Position numbers and translations under genes: made by a program | Origin: CAVXJN01 sp963762165 | GTDB taxonomy: Bacteria > Pseudomonadota > Gammaproteobacteria > JASBUN01 | DNA: 64,000 nucleotides | Assembly: GCA_963762165.1 (NCBI GenBank) | Contig: CAVXJN010000003.1 | Location: 682,001-746,000 of the forward strand | Direction: 5' to 3' | Shown: one piece after another, positions 10,280 through 18,800 of the stretch | Layout of the letters: each line of letters opens with the position of its first letter | Position numbering within the stretch: position 1 is the stretch's first letter | Notes under the pieces: model-generated | The model's database searches: none | The model's input: only the letters and a program-made list of their open reading frames with translations | Told to the model about the DNA's origin: nothing

Positions 10280-11677
10280 ATGGGCATTTCGCCGCTACCA
10301 GCGTCCGTGACTGCAAAACCGCCCGATTGGTCCTTCGAACTCCGCGCTGAAGCGAAAGTGCTGGCGCGCCTTGGCGCGCCTCTGATTGTCAGTCAGCTCT
10401 CCCAGGTCGGGATGGGCTTTACCGACACCATCATGGCCGGCCGTCTCGGCGCATTGGATTTGGCGGCGGTGGCGCTGGGCAGCAGCTTGTTCGTGCCGGT
10501 GTATCTGGCATGTGTCGGTGTGCTGTTGGCGCTTTCTCCCAGCACTGCACAGCTGGTTGGCGCGGCGGCGCAAGAGCAGATCGGGCCGTTGTTCCGCCAG
10601 GGGCTTTGGCTGGCGCTGGCGTTGGCGTTGGTGGCCACTCCCGCGGTGGTCGGGATCGGCGCCGCCATGGGGCCGTTCGCGGTTGCTGCGCCCCTGCGTC
10701 CGATTACCCAGGCCTATCTGAACGCCATAGCCTGGGGGATGCCGGCAGTATGCCTGTACCTGGCCGGGCGCTATGTCGCCGAAGGGGTGGGCCAGACCCG
10801 ACCGATCATGTACATCCAGCTGGCTGCTTTGCCTCTAAACGCATTCGGCAACTGGGTGCTGATGTTCGGGCACCTCGGCGCGCCGCGACTGGGGGCGGCG
10901 GGGGCCGGCTGGTCCAGTGCCGCGGTGTTGTGGGGCGATGCGCTGCTGATTTCGGCGTATCTGGGCTGGCACCACCGGTTTCGCTATCTGGCACTCTGGA
11001 GCCGCTTCCAGGCGCCGGATCCGGCGGCACTGTGGCGCTTGCTACGACTGGGCGTGCCGATCGCTTTGACCATTGTGCTGGAGGTGGGTTTGTTTTCCGC
11101 GGTCGCGCTGCTGATGGGGCGGCTGGGCGCGGTGGCGACCGCGGCACACCAGATCGCGCTGAACTACGCCGCGCTGATGTTCATGATCCCGTTGGGCCTG
11201 TCCATGGCGGTCACCATTCGGGTCGGTCAGCTGTCGGGAGCGGGCGCGGCGACCGCGGTGCGCCGCGCCGGCTATGTGGGTATGGGCATGGGCGCCGCGC
11301 TGATGGGCGTCTCGGCACTGGTCATGGTTGCGGCGCCGGCTTCCATCGTAGCCTTGTATACCAACGATCCCGCGGTATCCGCGTTGGCGGCGCAGCTGCT
11401 TGCGATCGCCGCACTGTTTCAGCTATCCGATGGTATCCAGGTCACGGCGATGGGCGCTTTGCGCGGGCTGAAGGATACGGCATGGCCGCTGGCGGTGAAC
11501 ATGGTTTCCTATTGGGGTATCGGCCTGCCCCTTGCCTGGTACTGGGGCTGGCGCTGCGGCCTGGGTGCCCGCGGCATGTGGTACGGCCTGGTTTGCGGAC
11601 TCACCTGCGCAGCGCTGTTGCTGGCGGTGCGCTTCGGTCGGCGCAGCGCACCGCGGTACGGGCTCAAGCAGCGCTGA
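10280..11677 (+). CDS. MATE-family multidrug efflux protein (NorM-like)
   Basis: 465 residues with about 12 membrane spans in two homologous halves. Typical MATE features are LGAPLIVSQLSQVGMGFTDTIMAGRLGALDLAAVALG near the N-terminus and the matching second-half block around VATAAHQIALNYAALMFMIPLGLSMAVTIRVGQ. The NorM branch exports cationic drugs in exchange for sodium or protons. Its stop overlaps the end of the converging hemerythrin gene by 14 bp. The first 12 residues are non-membrane and the exact start is not certain. Confidence 0.9.
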   Translation: MGISPLPASVTAKPPDWSFELRAEAKVLARLGAPLIVSQLSQVGMGFTDTIMAGRLGALDLAAVALGSSLFVPVYLACVGVLLALSPSTAQLVGAAAQEQIGPLFRQGLWLALALALVATPAVVGIGAAMGPFAVAAPLRPITQAYLNAIAWGMPAVCLYLAGRYVAEGVGQTRPIMYIQLAALPLNAFGNWVLMFGHLGAPRLGAAGAGWSSAAVLWGDALLISAYLGWHHRFRYLALWSRFQAPDPAALWRLLRLGVPIALTIVLEVGLFSAVALLMGRLGAVATAAHQIALNYAALMFMIPLGLSMAVTIRVGQLSGAGAATAVRRAGYVGMGMGAALMGVSALVMVAAPASIVALYTNDPAVSALAAQLLAIAALFQLSDGIQVTAMGALRGLKDTAWPLAVNMVSYWGIGLPLAWYWGWRCGLGARGMWYGLVCGLTCAALLLAVRFGRRSAPRYGLKQR

Positions 11678-12129
11678 GCGGTTCCAGGGCTGCGACCACG
11701 ACACGATGGCGCGATTCAATTTTCCTGCCCATGTCGTTGGCTTGTTCCTCCGACAACAACTTGCGCGCCATGCCGAATACCTCATCCTCTTCTTCCTGCA
11801 TGTGATGCGACAGCACGTCCGTCAGGGCGGAAAACTTCGCGCTCCAATTGTCATCGGTTACCGGTATGGTCTCCAGCTCCTCGATCAGCGAGTTCAACAC
11901 ATGATGCTCTGCAAACGCTTCCAGCGCCTCATTGCGGATGTCCTTGTAGGTTCGGAGCACCGAATAAAAGACTGCCTCTTCGACCTTGTTGTGCGCCCAA
12001 AGGTCGCGTTTGAAAAGGTCGAACAGTTGTTTTCGGGTCTTTTCGGCGCGCGACGTGGTGTCGCTCAGTTGTTCGACCGTGCTCGCGGGTCGCGTCGTGT
12101 TGACGTTTGATTGCCTCGTAAACATCCAT
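11664..12129 (-). CDS. Hemerythrin HHE-domain protein, probably frameshifted near its N-terminus
   Basis: The body (VEQLSDTTSRAEKTRKQLFDLFKRDLWAHNKVEEAVFY, then EHHVLNSLIEELE and LSHHMQEEEDEVFG) is a bacterial hemerythrin with H-x4-E-E and H-H-x3-E-type di-iron ligands; such proteins bind oxygen, NO or iron. The expected first residues, MDVYEAIKRQHDATREH, are read from the ATG at 12129, just after AAGGAGG. Reaching the body then requires skipping one base near 12078-12081. An unbroken alternative starts at the ATG at 12125, but it replaces the conserved N-terminal helix and its first His with unrelated residues. One extra base from sequencing, or a recent mutation, is the likely cause. It converges on the MATE gene. 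Confidence 0.75.
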
Positions 12130-12275
12130 GTCTGCCTCCTTGCAGAATTATGCCCATACTGGACCGCGCCCATGACTAAAGAGCGTACAACGATTGGTGT
12201 GGTTCGATTGGTTTGGTTTGTTCGATGACCTGATATTCAGGGTAGTACGGCCGGCAACGGGTTCCAGCAACGATC

Positions 12276-12881
12276 TCAGTAAATGCGAAAGCCACCGTGC
12301 CGTCGCCGTATACGGTAATCGATCCAGGCATAGCCCGCCCACACACCCAGGACGAGAGTCAGTGCGCCGGTCGCGATCAACCAGTTCAGTGGCACGCTAC
12401 GGTGATGCGTCGCGACGCGCTGTTGTAGTTGGCGATTCTGTGATTGCAATCGTTCGAGCTCGGCGCTGCGTTGATCGCGGGCTGCTTGTAACTCCTGAAG
12501 CTGCGTGTCTGTATGGGAAGACGCCGCTTTCAGTTCGTCGAGTTCGCCGCGCGTGCGCTGCAGTTGTGTCTTGAGTTGTTCGTTGGTGGCTTGGGCTTCG
12601 TCCAGCATCAGGCGCGGTGGTTTTTCTTCGACGAGGTAAGCCGATTTCACCCAGCCCTCGGTGCCGTCGGGAGTGCGTACGCGGGTAAAGTATTTTCCGC
12701 GCTCCAACGTTTGCAGCGGCGTCCCGCTTACCAAGGTGGAGAGACTCTCGGAGCTGGTTTCCGGTTTTGCGTACAAGCCCAGTATCAATTTGTCGGTCAC
12801 GTACAAGGTGTCTTGCGCCCATGAGGCGACCGGCAGCGAAAAGAAGGCAAGGATAACAATGACGACGACGCGGCGGCTCAT
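12276..12881 (-). CDS. SH3-domain coiled-coil membrane protein (TIGR04211/YgiM type)
   Basis: 201 residues from the ATG at 12881; a TTG six codons upstream is less likely. Signal peptide to about residue 22 (SWA cleaved before QD), bacterial SH3 domain about 25-85 (YVTDKLILGLYAKPETSSESL, GTEGWVKSAYLVEE), a long coiled coil about 95-160 rich in Q and L, and one C-terminal membrane span about 166-187 followed by a basic tail. This architecture matches the SH3-domain family that includes E. coli YgiM. Its role is not established; it is probably an envelope protein anchored in the inner membrane. No operon partner is visible. Confidence 0.8.
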   Translation of the reverse strand: MSRRVVVIVILAFFSLPVASWAQDTLYVTDKLILGLYAKPETSSESLSTLVSGTPLQTLERGKYFTRVRTPDGTEGWVKSAYLVEEKPPRLMLDEAQATNEQLKTQLQRTRGELDELKAASSHTDTQLQELQAARDQRSAELERLQSQNRQLQQRVATHHRSVPLNWLIATGALTLVLGVWAGYAWIDYRIRRRHGGFRIY

Positions 12882-13000
12882 ATCGAAAGCCTGTTCCAAT
12901 AGTCAGCTCGGTGTGAAATACCTGAGAATGGGCTATTGCAACACTGCGGCCGCCCGGCGACAAGCGCGAGCCAGCCATTATGTGGACTGATCGGCGAACA

Positions 13001-13030
13001 TCAAAGAAGCCGGCCCTGGACCGGGCCGGC
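13001..13030 (-). terminator. Intrinsic terminator after the ppiC-type gene
   Basis: On the minus strand the arms GCCGGCCC and GGGCCGGC (13023-13030 and 13009-13016) form a perfect 8-bp stem with a 6-base loop, followed by TTCTTTGA. It is about 130 bp beyond the stop of the minus-strand foldase gene. The 282-bp gap between that gene and the SH3 gene holds nothing else I can identify. Confidence 0.55.
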
Positions 13031-13163
13031 AATCATCGCGAATGGAGAGTCGTCGAGCAACGTACCGGGGCCGCTGTCAGAGGCCACTGACGACAATTAT
13101 CCGGACGCTGGCGTGGCCGGCAATCGGCAAAGCCACGTGCAGCGACTGTGCAACCGCGCAATG

Positions 13164-14105
13164 CTATTTTGGGACCGTGATCTGCGCAGCGGCGCGCAGT
13201 TGTTGCAGTCGCGCCTGCAAGGCTTGATCGCGACGCGTTTCCAGCAGTTGATCGTGAACCATATCGTGTACATCCGACAGGGAGGCCTGGATCCCTGGAC
13301 GCCGCGAGACAAGCTGCAGCAGGTGGATGCCGCCGGGTCCGGCATGGGGTTGGGACACGTCTCCGGGCTTGAGGCCCGCTGCGACCGGGGCCAGCTCGGT
13401 TCCCAGATCTTCGGCATTCACGAATCCCACGTCGCCGCCATCGCGGGCACTGATGTCGGTAGATTGTTTGTGCGCCATATAGCTGAACTCGGCCCCTTGG
13501 GCGATTTTTGCGCGGATCTGTTCAGCCAGCGATTTGGGGTCGGTATCGGCCGGTTGCGCGAGCAGGATGTCCCTCAGGTGCAGCAAATCGGGGCTGCGAT
13601 ACCGATCGCGATTGGCTTGGTAGAAATCGCGGATATCGGCATCGCTCACGCTCAGTGCCGCGTACACTTCCTTTTGCAGGTAAGCCTGAATACTGAGATC
13701 GTGCCGCAGTCGTTCGGTGATGACCTGTTCTGTCAGGCCCCGGGCCTGCAGGGCGCGCTGAAACCGCTCTTCACCGCCGAGTTGGGTGCGAACCCGCGCC
13801 ACGGCTTCGGCCACCTGGCTGTCCGATGCCGCATGGTGCTTGCGCGCCGCCTGCCAAAGCAATTCGCGTTCGATCAAGCTGCGCAGCAGCGCGTCGCGCA
13901 GTTGCGGGAATTGCGGTGACTGCCGCAACAGCGCCGGGTCCGCGCCACGGCTGGCGGCGAACTCCTGCAAGGCATACTGTAGATCGTCGGAAGTGATGGC
14001 TGCGCCGTTGACGGTGGCTACGGCGGCCTCGGCTAGCGGCGCGAACACCAACAGCAGCGCGAACAACAGCGCTGGGAATTGCATAAGTGGGCTGACCATT
14101 TTCAT
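13164..14105 (-). CDS. PpiC-type periplasmic peptidyl-prolyl isomerase
   Basis: 313 residues. A signal peptide (cleaved near AEA, residue 27) is followed by a SurA-N-like helical chaperone region (VATVNGAAITSDDLQYALQEF, then LRDALLRSLIERELLWQAA). A parvulin domain at about 173-265 (LLHLRDILLA, SYMAHKQSTDISARDGGDVGFV, GIHLLQLVSRRPG) completes it. It would act as a foldase for exported proteins. Similar genes are often called EpsD-like, but no exopolysaccharide genes are near, so the general name is safer. SD GGAG precedes the ATG at 14105. It is divergent from the YceI gene, with 52 bp between the two starts. Confidence 0.85.
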   Translation of the reverse strand: MKMVSPLMQFPALLFALLLVFAPLAEAAVATVNGAAITSDDLQYALQEFAASRGADPALLRQSPQFPQLRDALLRSLIERELLWQAARKHHAASDSQVAEAVARVRTQLGGEERFQRALQARGLTEQVITERLRHDLSIQAYLQKEVYAALSVSDADIRDFYQANRDRYRSPDLLHLRDILLAQPADTDPKSLAEQIRAKIAQGAEFSYMAHKQSTDISARDGGDVGFVNAEDLGTELAPVAAGLKPGDVSQPHAGPGGIHLLQLVSRRPGIQASLSDVHDMVHDQLLETRRDQALQARLQQLRAAAQITVPK

Positions 14106-14157
14106 ATACTAGGCTCCGGGAGCGGATGGCAGATTATAGACGCATGGGGTTACCGGG

Positions 14158-14814
14158 ATGAAGGGTGGCAACTGGTTGACGCGAACCCTGGGGTTGCTAT
14201 GCCTGTTTCTTGCGACCGCGGGCGCTCATGCGCAGCGGTACGAGCTGCTCCCGGCCGAATCCCAAGTCCGGATATTGGTGTATAGTGCCGGTCCGTTGGC
14301 CAAGCTGGGTCACAATCACGTGATATCGGCGTCCGAGATGCATGGCGAGATACAGTACCGGCCCGAAGCCCCGCGCGCGACACGGTTCCAGTTGCAATTT
14401 CCGGTGTCGGGCTTAATTGTGGACGACCCGAGCGCGCGCAGATTGGCGGGTCCGGCATTCGCGGCGAAACCGGACGACGAAGCGGTGCGCGCGACCCGCG
14501 CCAATATGCTCGGCCCCGGTGTGTTGGATGCGCAGCGCTTTCCTCAGATTCAGCTACGCTCGGAGTCGGTCGATGGCGCCTTGCCCGACGTCGACGTGCA
14601 TCTGAGCGTGGAAATACACGGCGTGCAGCGGGAGATGGTGGTCCCGGTGCGGGTCTGGCAGCAAGGTACTCGGTTATATGCATCTGGTTCGTTCAGTTTC
14701 GACCAGCACATATTCGGTATCCAACCTTTGAAAATCCTGTTCGGCGCGATCGCCGTGCAGGACGAACTTACAGTGCAATACCAATTGGTCGCTGCGCGCA
14801 CATCGTCACGATAG
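14158..14814 (+). CDS. YceI-family periplasmic protein
   Basis: 218 residues with a signal peptide cleaved near AHA at residue 25. The YceI lipocalin-like barrel is recognisable from YELLPAESQVRILVYSAGPLAKLGHNHVI, from PQIQLRSESV, and from VHLSVEIHGVQREMVVPVRVWQQG. YceI proteins bind polyisoprenoids or amphiphiles in the periplasm. Here the usual fold is interrupted by an insert (residues about 85-125) containing an R/A-rich DDEAVRATRANMLG segment. An OmpA-type lipoprotein gene follows 39 bp later and may be co-transcribed. Confidence 0.8.
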   Translation: MKGGNWLTRTLGLLCLFLATAGAHAQRYELLPAESQVRILVYSAGPLAKLGHNHVISASEMHGEIQYRPEAPRATRFQLQFPVSGLIVDDPSARRLAGPAFAAKPDDEAVRATRANMLGPGVLDAQRFPQIQLRSESVDGALPDVDVHLSVEIHGVQREMVVPVRVWQQGTRLYASGSFSFDQHIFGIQPLKILFGAIAVQDELTVQYQLVAARTSSR

Positions 14815-14853
14815 GTGCCGGCCTCAGTCACTCGTCATCTGGAGAAGCAAGCA

Positions 14854-15525
14854 ATGAGATATCGCTCACCCATAACCGTCGTCGCCCTGTGCGTGGCCCT
14901 GGTGGTCAGCGGCTGCGCCACGGACCAATACGGCCGCACCCGGCCCATGACCGACGCCGAAAAAGGGGTGTTGATCGGTGCCGGGGTCGGTGCTGCAGTC
15001 GGTTTAACCAGCAAGAACAAGAAGAACGTCTTGATCGGCGCGGTCGGTGGCGGCATTGCCGGCGGCCTGGTCGGCAATTATATGGACAAGCAAAAGCAGG
15101 ATTTCGAGCGGGTATTGCGCCCCGAAATCGATGCCGGCCTGGTGTCGGTGGACGCGTTGCCGCAAAACCAGCTACGCGTCACCATGACCAGCGAAACCTC
15201 GTTCGACGTGGATTCGGCACAGATCAAGCCGGGTTTCTACAGCACGTTGGATAAGATTGCGGATGTGCTCAAGCGCTACGGCAAGACCCAATTGGCCGTG
15301 GTCGGACATACCGATTCGACCGGTAGCGACGCCTACAACCAAACGCTGTCAGAACGCCGTGCCCAAGCAGTGCAGCAATATTTCTTATCCAACGGCGTAG
15401 TCCCCGAGCGGGTCAGCGCATTCGGCCGCGGCGAAAGCCAGCCCCGTGCTTCCAATGCAACGCCCGAAGGTCGGGCTTTGAATCGCCGGGTGGAAATCAT
15501 CATAACGCCCATCGTCGCGCAGTGA
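14854..15525 (+). CDS. OmpA-family lipoprotein with glycine zipper (YiaD/YfiB type)
   Basis: 223 residues. The lipobox VVSGC places the lipidated Cys at residue 21. Next is a glycine-zipper segment (GAGVGAAVGL ... GAVGGGIAGGLVG), then the peptidoglycan-binding OmpA C-terminal domain at about 115-222, with HTDSTGSDAYNQTLSERRA carrying the conserved Asp and Arg contacts. It should sit in the outer membrane and tether it to peptidoglycan. The start at 14854 is supported by GGAGA upstream. YceI precedes it and a TraR/DksA-type gene follows 28 bp later. Confidence 0.9.
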   Translation: MRYRSPITVVALCVALVVSGCATDQYGRTRPMTDAEKGVLIGAGVGAAVGLTSKNKKNVLIGAVGGGIAGGLVGNYMDKQKQDFERVLRPEIDAGLVSVDALPQNQLRVTMTSETSFDVDSAQIKPGFYSTLDKIADVLKRYGKTQLAVVGHTDSTGSDAYNQTLSERRAQAVQQYFLSNGVVPERVSAFGRGESQPRASNATPEGRALNRRVEIIITPIVAQ

Positions 15526-15553
15526 GTTCTGCGCGGACAAGGAGGCCGAACCC

Positions 15554-15952
15554 ATGGAATCGAAATTGAACGAGCAGCAGTTGCAGCACCTGCGAGGGAT
15601 GTTGAGAGAACGGCGCCGCGAATTGCTCGACGAAATACGCGCCGAACTGCTGGATTCCGACGATCAAAGCTTTCAGGATCTTGCCGGGCGCGTTCATGAT
15701 AATGCCGAAGCTTCGGTAGCCGATCTGCTCACCGATCTCAATCTTGCGATCATTGATCAACATATTGAGGAGTTGCGCGCGACAGAGCAGGCGTTGGAGC
15801 GGATGGCGGAAGGCGCCTACGGCTCGTGCGTCGAGTGCGGCAAAGCCATCGCGTACGAGCGTTTGCAAGCCTATCCCACGGCCACCCGTTGCATCGAGCA
15901 CCAGCGCCTGTACGAGAAGACCCATGCCGGCGAGGAAGTGCCGCGGCTTTGA
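15554..15952 (+). CDS. TraR/DksA-type zinc-finger protein
   Basis: 132 residues. An N-terminal helical hairpin (residues about 1-85) ends in a C-terminal zinc-finger motif (CVECGKAIAYERLQAYPTA, then RCIEH). The fourth ligand is His, not Cys: C-x2-C ... C-x2-H. Family members bind the RNA polymerase secondary channel and modulate promoters. The coiled-coil tip here has DNAEASVADL, and the DxxDxA tip of classical DksA is not obvious, so it is more like the short YbiI/TraR branch than DksA itself. SD GGAGG precedes the start. It converges on cbpM. Confidence 0.8.
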   Translation: MESKLNEQQLQHLRGMLRERRRELLDEIRAELLDSDDQSFQDLAGRVHDNAEASVADLLTDLNLAIIDQHIEELRATEQALERMAEGAYGSCVECGKAIAYERLQAYPTATRCIEHQRLYEKTHAGEEVPRL

Positions 15953-15962
15953 ATTGAGCGTC

Positions 15963-16280
15963 TCAACGCAGCAGTTGTTCCAGTAGCCGTACCCGCGCGC
16001 GCAGGCTCTGCACTTCGTCCAGAAGCTGCAAGGCGAGCACGGCGCCGGCAAGGTTCAGGTCGAGATCGCGTTGCAGGCGCAGCGCCGTGCGCAGACGGGC
16101 GATATCGTTGGTGGAAAACCGCCAGCGCCGCGGTTCCGGTCCCTCTGGCTGGAGCAGGCCTTCGCTGACAAGGTCCAACAGCTGATCTACCGCCAGATCG
16201 CAGCATTCGCAAACTTCGCCCAGGCTCAGATGCCGCTCTTCGGCGATCACGACCAGGGTGGTGTTCGATGCCTCGGCCAT
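15963..16280 (-). CDS. cbpM: Chaperone modulator CbpM
   Basis: 105 residues from the ATG at 16280. It has a MerR-like HTH region (HLSLGEVCECCDLAVDQLLDLVSEGLL, with RWRFSTNDIARLRTALRLQRDLDLN) and a C-terminal coiled coil, which is the CbpM pattern. CbpM binds the J-domain of CbpA and restrains its co-chaperone and DNA-binding activity. cbpA ends one base upstream of this start, so the pair is transcribed and probably translated together. Confidence 0.88.
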   Translation of the reverse strand: MAEASNTTLVVIAEERHLSLGEVCECCDLAVDQLLDLVSEGLLQPEGPEPRRWRFSTNDIARLRTALRLQRDLDLNLAGAVLALQLLDEVQSLRARVRLLEQLLR

Positions 16281-16281
16281 T

Positions 16282-17232
16282 TCAAACCCCCAGATGCTCG
16301 CGTGGATTGAAGGCGGCTGCTCGCGCGAGCTGTTCATATGCTTCACGTTGCGCTTGCGAGTCCGCCTTCGGAGCATGGATCTGCAATACCAGATACTGGT
16401 CGCCTGGCGGACTGCCCGGCAGTCCGCGCCCCTTGAGCCGCAGTTTCTGCCCAGACTGCGCGCCTGCGGGGATTTTCATCTCCACCTTACCGCCCAAGGT
16501 CGGGACCGGTATCTTGGCGCCCAGCGCGGCTTCCCACGGCGTGATCGGCAAGCTGACGTACACGTCTCGGCCTTCCGCCTGGAACACCGGGTGGGGCGCC
16601 AGCAGAATCTCCAGGTAGAGGTCGCCGGCGGGAGCGTTAGGCGCGCCCGGAGCGCCCTGGCCGGCAAGGCGGATCTGCTGGCCCTCGCGAACCCCCGGCG
16701 GTATTTTCACGTTCAGGGTGTGGCCGCGGGTACGGACGTGACCGTCTGCATCGACCTCCGGCACTTGCAGGGTAATGGAGCGGGTGGCGCCGCGGTATGC
16801 GTCTTCGATATCGATTTGAACCCGAGCGTGATGGTCTTGTCCGCGAGCGCCGCCGCGGCGCGCGCCTCCGGCGCCACGAAAGCCGCCGGCTCCGAACAAG
16901 GTCTCGAAGAAATCGCTGAATGCGCTCGCGTCGGCCCCATCGCGGAAGCCGCCGCCACTGAACTCGAAGCCGCTGTCCCAGCCGGGGGGTGGCCGGAACT
17001 CTTCGCCGCCGCGGTGGCCGCCCGCCAGCAATTGGTCGTAGGCGGCGCGCTTCTCCGGGTCCTTCAATACTTCGTAGGCCTCGCCGAGTTCCTTGAAACG
17101 GGTTTCCGCATCCGCCTCTTTGCTCACGTCGGGGTGGTATTTGCGCGCCAATCGGCGATACGCGCGCTTCACATCGTCCTGAGAAGCGTCGCGCGCCAAG
17201 CCCATGATGTCGTAATAATCCTTGAATTCCAT
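16282..17232 (-). CDS. cbpA: DnaJ-family co-chaperone CbpA
   Basis: 316 residues, near the 306 of E. coli CbpA. J-domain at residues 1-70 with the catalytic HPD in KYHPDVSKE, a glycine-rich linker (about 70-125), then two beta-rich substrate-binding domains (LNVKIPPGVREGQQIRLAGQG; VEMKIPAGAQSGQKLRLKGRG). There is no cysteine-rich zinc region, which separates it from DnaJ. It stimulates DnaK and can bind curved DNA. It is the first gene of the cbpA-cbpM pair. Confidence 0.92.
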   Translation of the reverse strand: MEFKDYYDIMGLARDASQDDVKRAYRRLARKYHPDVSKEADAETRFKELGEAYEVLKDPEKRAAYDQLLAGGHRGGEEFRPPPGWDSGFEFSGGGFRDGADASAFSDFFETLFGAGGFRGAGGARRGGARGQDHHARVQIDIEDAYRGATRSITLQVPEVDADGHVRTRGHTLNVKIPPGVREGQQIRLAGQGAPGAPNAPAGDLYLEILLAPHPVFQAEGRDVYVSLPITPWEAALGAKIPVPTLGGKVEMKIPAGAQSGQKLRLKGRGLPGSPPGDQYLVLQIHAPKADSQAQREAYEQLARAAAFNPREHLGV

Positions 17233-17339
17233 CGACCGCGCCTATCCCCGATTGGGCGAGTAACTGCTTTATAGCATCGGGTCCGGCGCGGCCAAATTCA
17301 AGTCGGGATCGATGGCGGCGCGTGTCTCGGATTGCCAGA

Positions 17340-17639
17340 TTACGGTGCGATAGCGGCCGCGAAGGCTTCGCATCCGGCGAGGGGAGAGACAATCCCTGCC
17401 ACCAAGCGGCAGACACCAGGCGCGTATGAATTCTCGCCCGCCAGGAACAGCGCGCATCGACCGCAGCTGCAATCAGGCTCGCTACGGTCGCGGTACTGCA
17501 CCAGGTCGCGGGGAACCTTCTGATCGGCGAGTGCCGGGTTATCCACGCTCAACACAGGGATAACTTCGGTTCCACCCAACAGCGCAGCCCGCCGCAACCG
17601 GGCGCGTCGGCTCAGCAATTCTCGTTCGGCTTCCGTCAT
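17340..17639 (-). CDS. HiPIP-type high-potential iron-sulfur protein
   Basis: 99 residues. The C-terminal half fits the HiPIP signature: KVPRDLVQYRD, then CGRCALFL, GVCRLVAGIVSPLAGCEAF, giving the C-x2-C ... C ... C cluster ligands for one 4Fe-4S. HiPIPs are soluble periplasmic electron carriers of purple and sulfur-oxidising bacteria. The N-terminus (LSRRARLRRAALLGG) looks like a twin-arginine signal whose hydrophobic core is broken by TEV, so export is uncertain. The ATG at 17639 has AAGGAGG 7 bases upstream and is a confident start. Confidence 0.75.
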   Translation of the reverse strand: MTEAERELLSRRARLRRAALLGGTEVIPVLSVDNPALADQKVPRDLVQYRDRSEPDCSCGRCALFLAGENSYAPGVCRLVAGIVSPLAGCEAFAAAIAP

Positions 17640-17787
17640 CGCACGCCCTCCTTGTCGCGCGGCGGCTTCCCTTCGGGCGCCGCCATTGAGCAAAGTCTAG
17701 GCGCGTCGGTCACCGCTTCTTCATTTGGGGCGTAGTTTCTGGCAGACAGGCGCCCACGCGTACATTACGTTGCGATCTGTTGGGCGC

Positions 17788-17793
17788 TATAAT
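17788..17793 (+). promoter_or_regulatory. Candidate -10 element (TATAAT)
   Basis: A perfect TATAAT 32 bp before the start of the PDC-sensor gene. No good -35 lies 16-18 bp upstream, so it is a suggestion only. Confidence 0.35.
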
Positions 17794-17825
17794 TCGCTCA
17801 CCTTACAGCGCGTGTGGCGATCGAT

Positions 17826-18785
17826 ATGAACAGTACTCTGCAACAAAGTGTCGCCAGCCAGCGGGAGGCGCTGGAGACCATGCTCACCGGGCCGCTCGCA
17901 ACTTTGGCTGCCGAGGCGAGCCGTGTCTGGGGCGACCGTGCAGAGTTGAATCGTGTGCTGACCGAGGCAATCAGCGGGTTGACGTATTGCAAATTTCTGT
18001 ATGCGGTCGGCACGGACCGCGTTCAAATCAGCGACAACGTCAGCCACGCCGGCTTGATCACCAAGGACTTTGGTCGTGATCGCTCCTCGCGTCCGTACAT
18101 GGCGCAGCTACCGAAACACGATCTGGTGCTTTCCGACGCGTACGTGAGTCTGCGGGCCCGGCGTCCGTCACTGAGTGCGGTGCAGGTTGTGAAGCGCGAA
18201 GACGGACACGTGCTGGGCTACATCGGCGCGGATTTCGATTTGCGCGACCTGCCGATTACCCGCGAACTGTACGAAGAGCCGTCCCATTGGCGGCAGATGA
18301 AAGGTGACCCCGCGATCCGCGGCGCGGTGTTTTCGCAACGTCGCAGCGACAGCATGCTCGATCACCACATCGATGAAGTGCAGGCGGTGCTCGAGGAATT
18401 GATCATGGATCGTGGCGTCTTCCATGTCACCGTCCATTTTTCCAGCAACCGCGCTGTGGTGTATCTCGTTTCCGACCCCTATCGCTACCGGTTGCTCGAC
18501 ATCGATGCCCTGATCGATCCGGATATGTGCCTGGCGTACCCGCGCTGCGAATATCCGTCGGATGCGGTTGTCCCCGCTAAAAAAGTGCGGCCGATCCTGG
18601 AGCGTTTGCGGGACCTGCGTTTCGTCGACGAAAATCTGTATCTGCGGGCAGGTTCGCTCAACATCTTCAACGGACTGGTCGGCCTTACTTTCTCCTGCGA
18701 TGGTTCGCATTACGTGCCATGGCAGGAACTACTCGCCAAAGAGAACGACTTCTGGATCGGCGTGCCGAATCTGCAGCACGCATGA
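17826..18785 (+). CDS. PDC sensor-domain protein
   Basis: 319 residues from the ATG at 17826; a GTG four codons earlier is possible. The N-terminal half looks like a PDC/Cache-type ligand-binding fold: SQREALETMLTGPLATLAAEAS, KFLYAVGTDRVQISDNV, DRSSRPYMAQL, LSAVQVVKREDGHVLGYIGADFDLRDL. There is no membrane span and no obvious output domain, so it would be a cytoplasmic ligand sensor acting on a partner. The C-terminal 180 residues are not recognised. yheU and an unknown gene follow closely and may form an operon with it. Confidence 0.65.
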   Translation: MNSTLQQSVASQREALETMLTGPLATLAAEASRVWGDRAELNRVLTEAISGLTYCKFLYAVGTDRVQISDNVSHAGLITKDFGRDRSSRPYMAQLPKHDLVLSDAYVSLRARRPSLSAVQVVKREDGHVLGYIGADFDLRDLPITRELYEEPSHWRQMKGDPAIRGAVFSQRRSDSMLDHHIDEVQAVLEELIMDRGVFHVTVHFSSNRAVVYLVSDPYRYRLLDIDALIDPDMCLAYPRCEYPSDAVVPAKKVRPILERLRDLRFVDENLYLRAGSLNIFNGLVGLTFSCDGSHYVPWQELLAKENDFWIGVPNLQHA

Positions 18786-18800
18786 TTTTCGGATACGACG

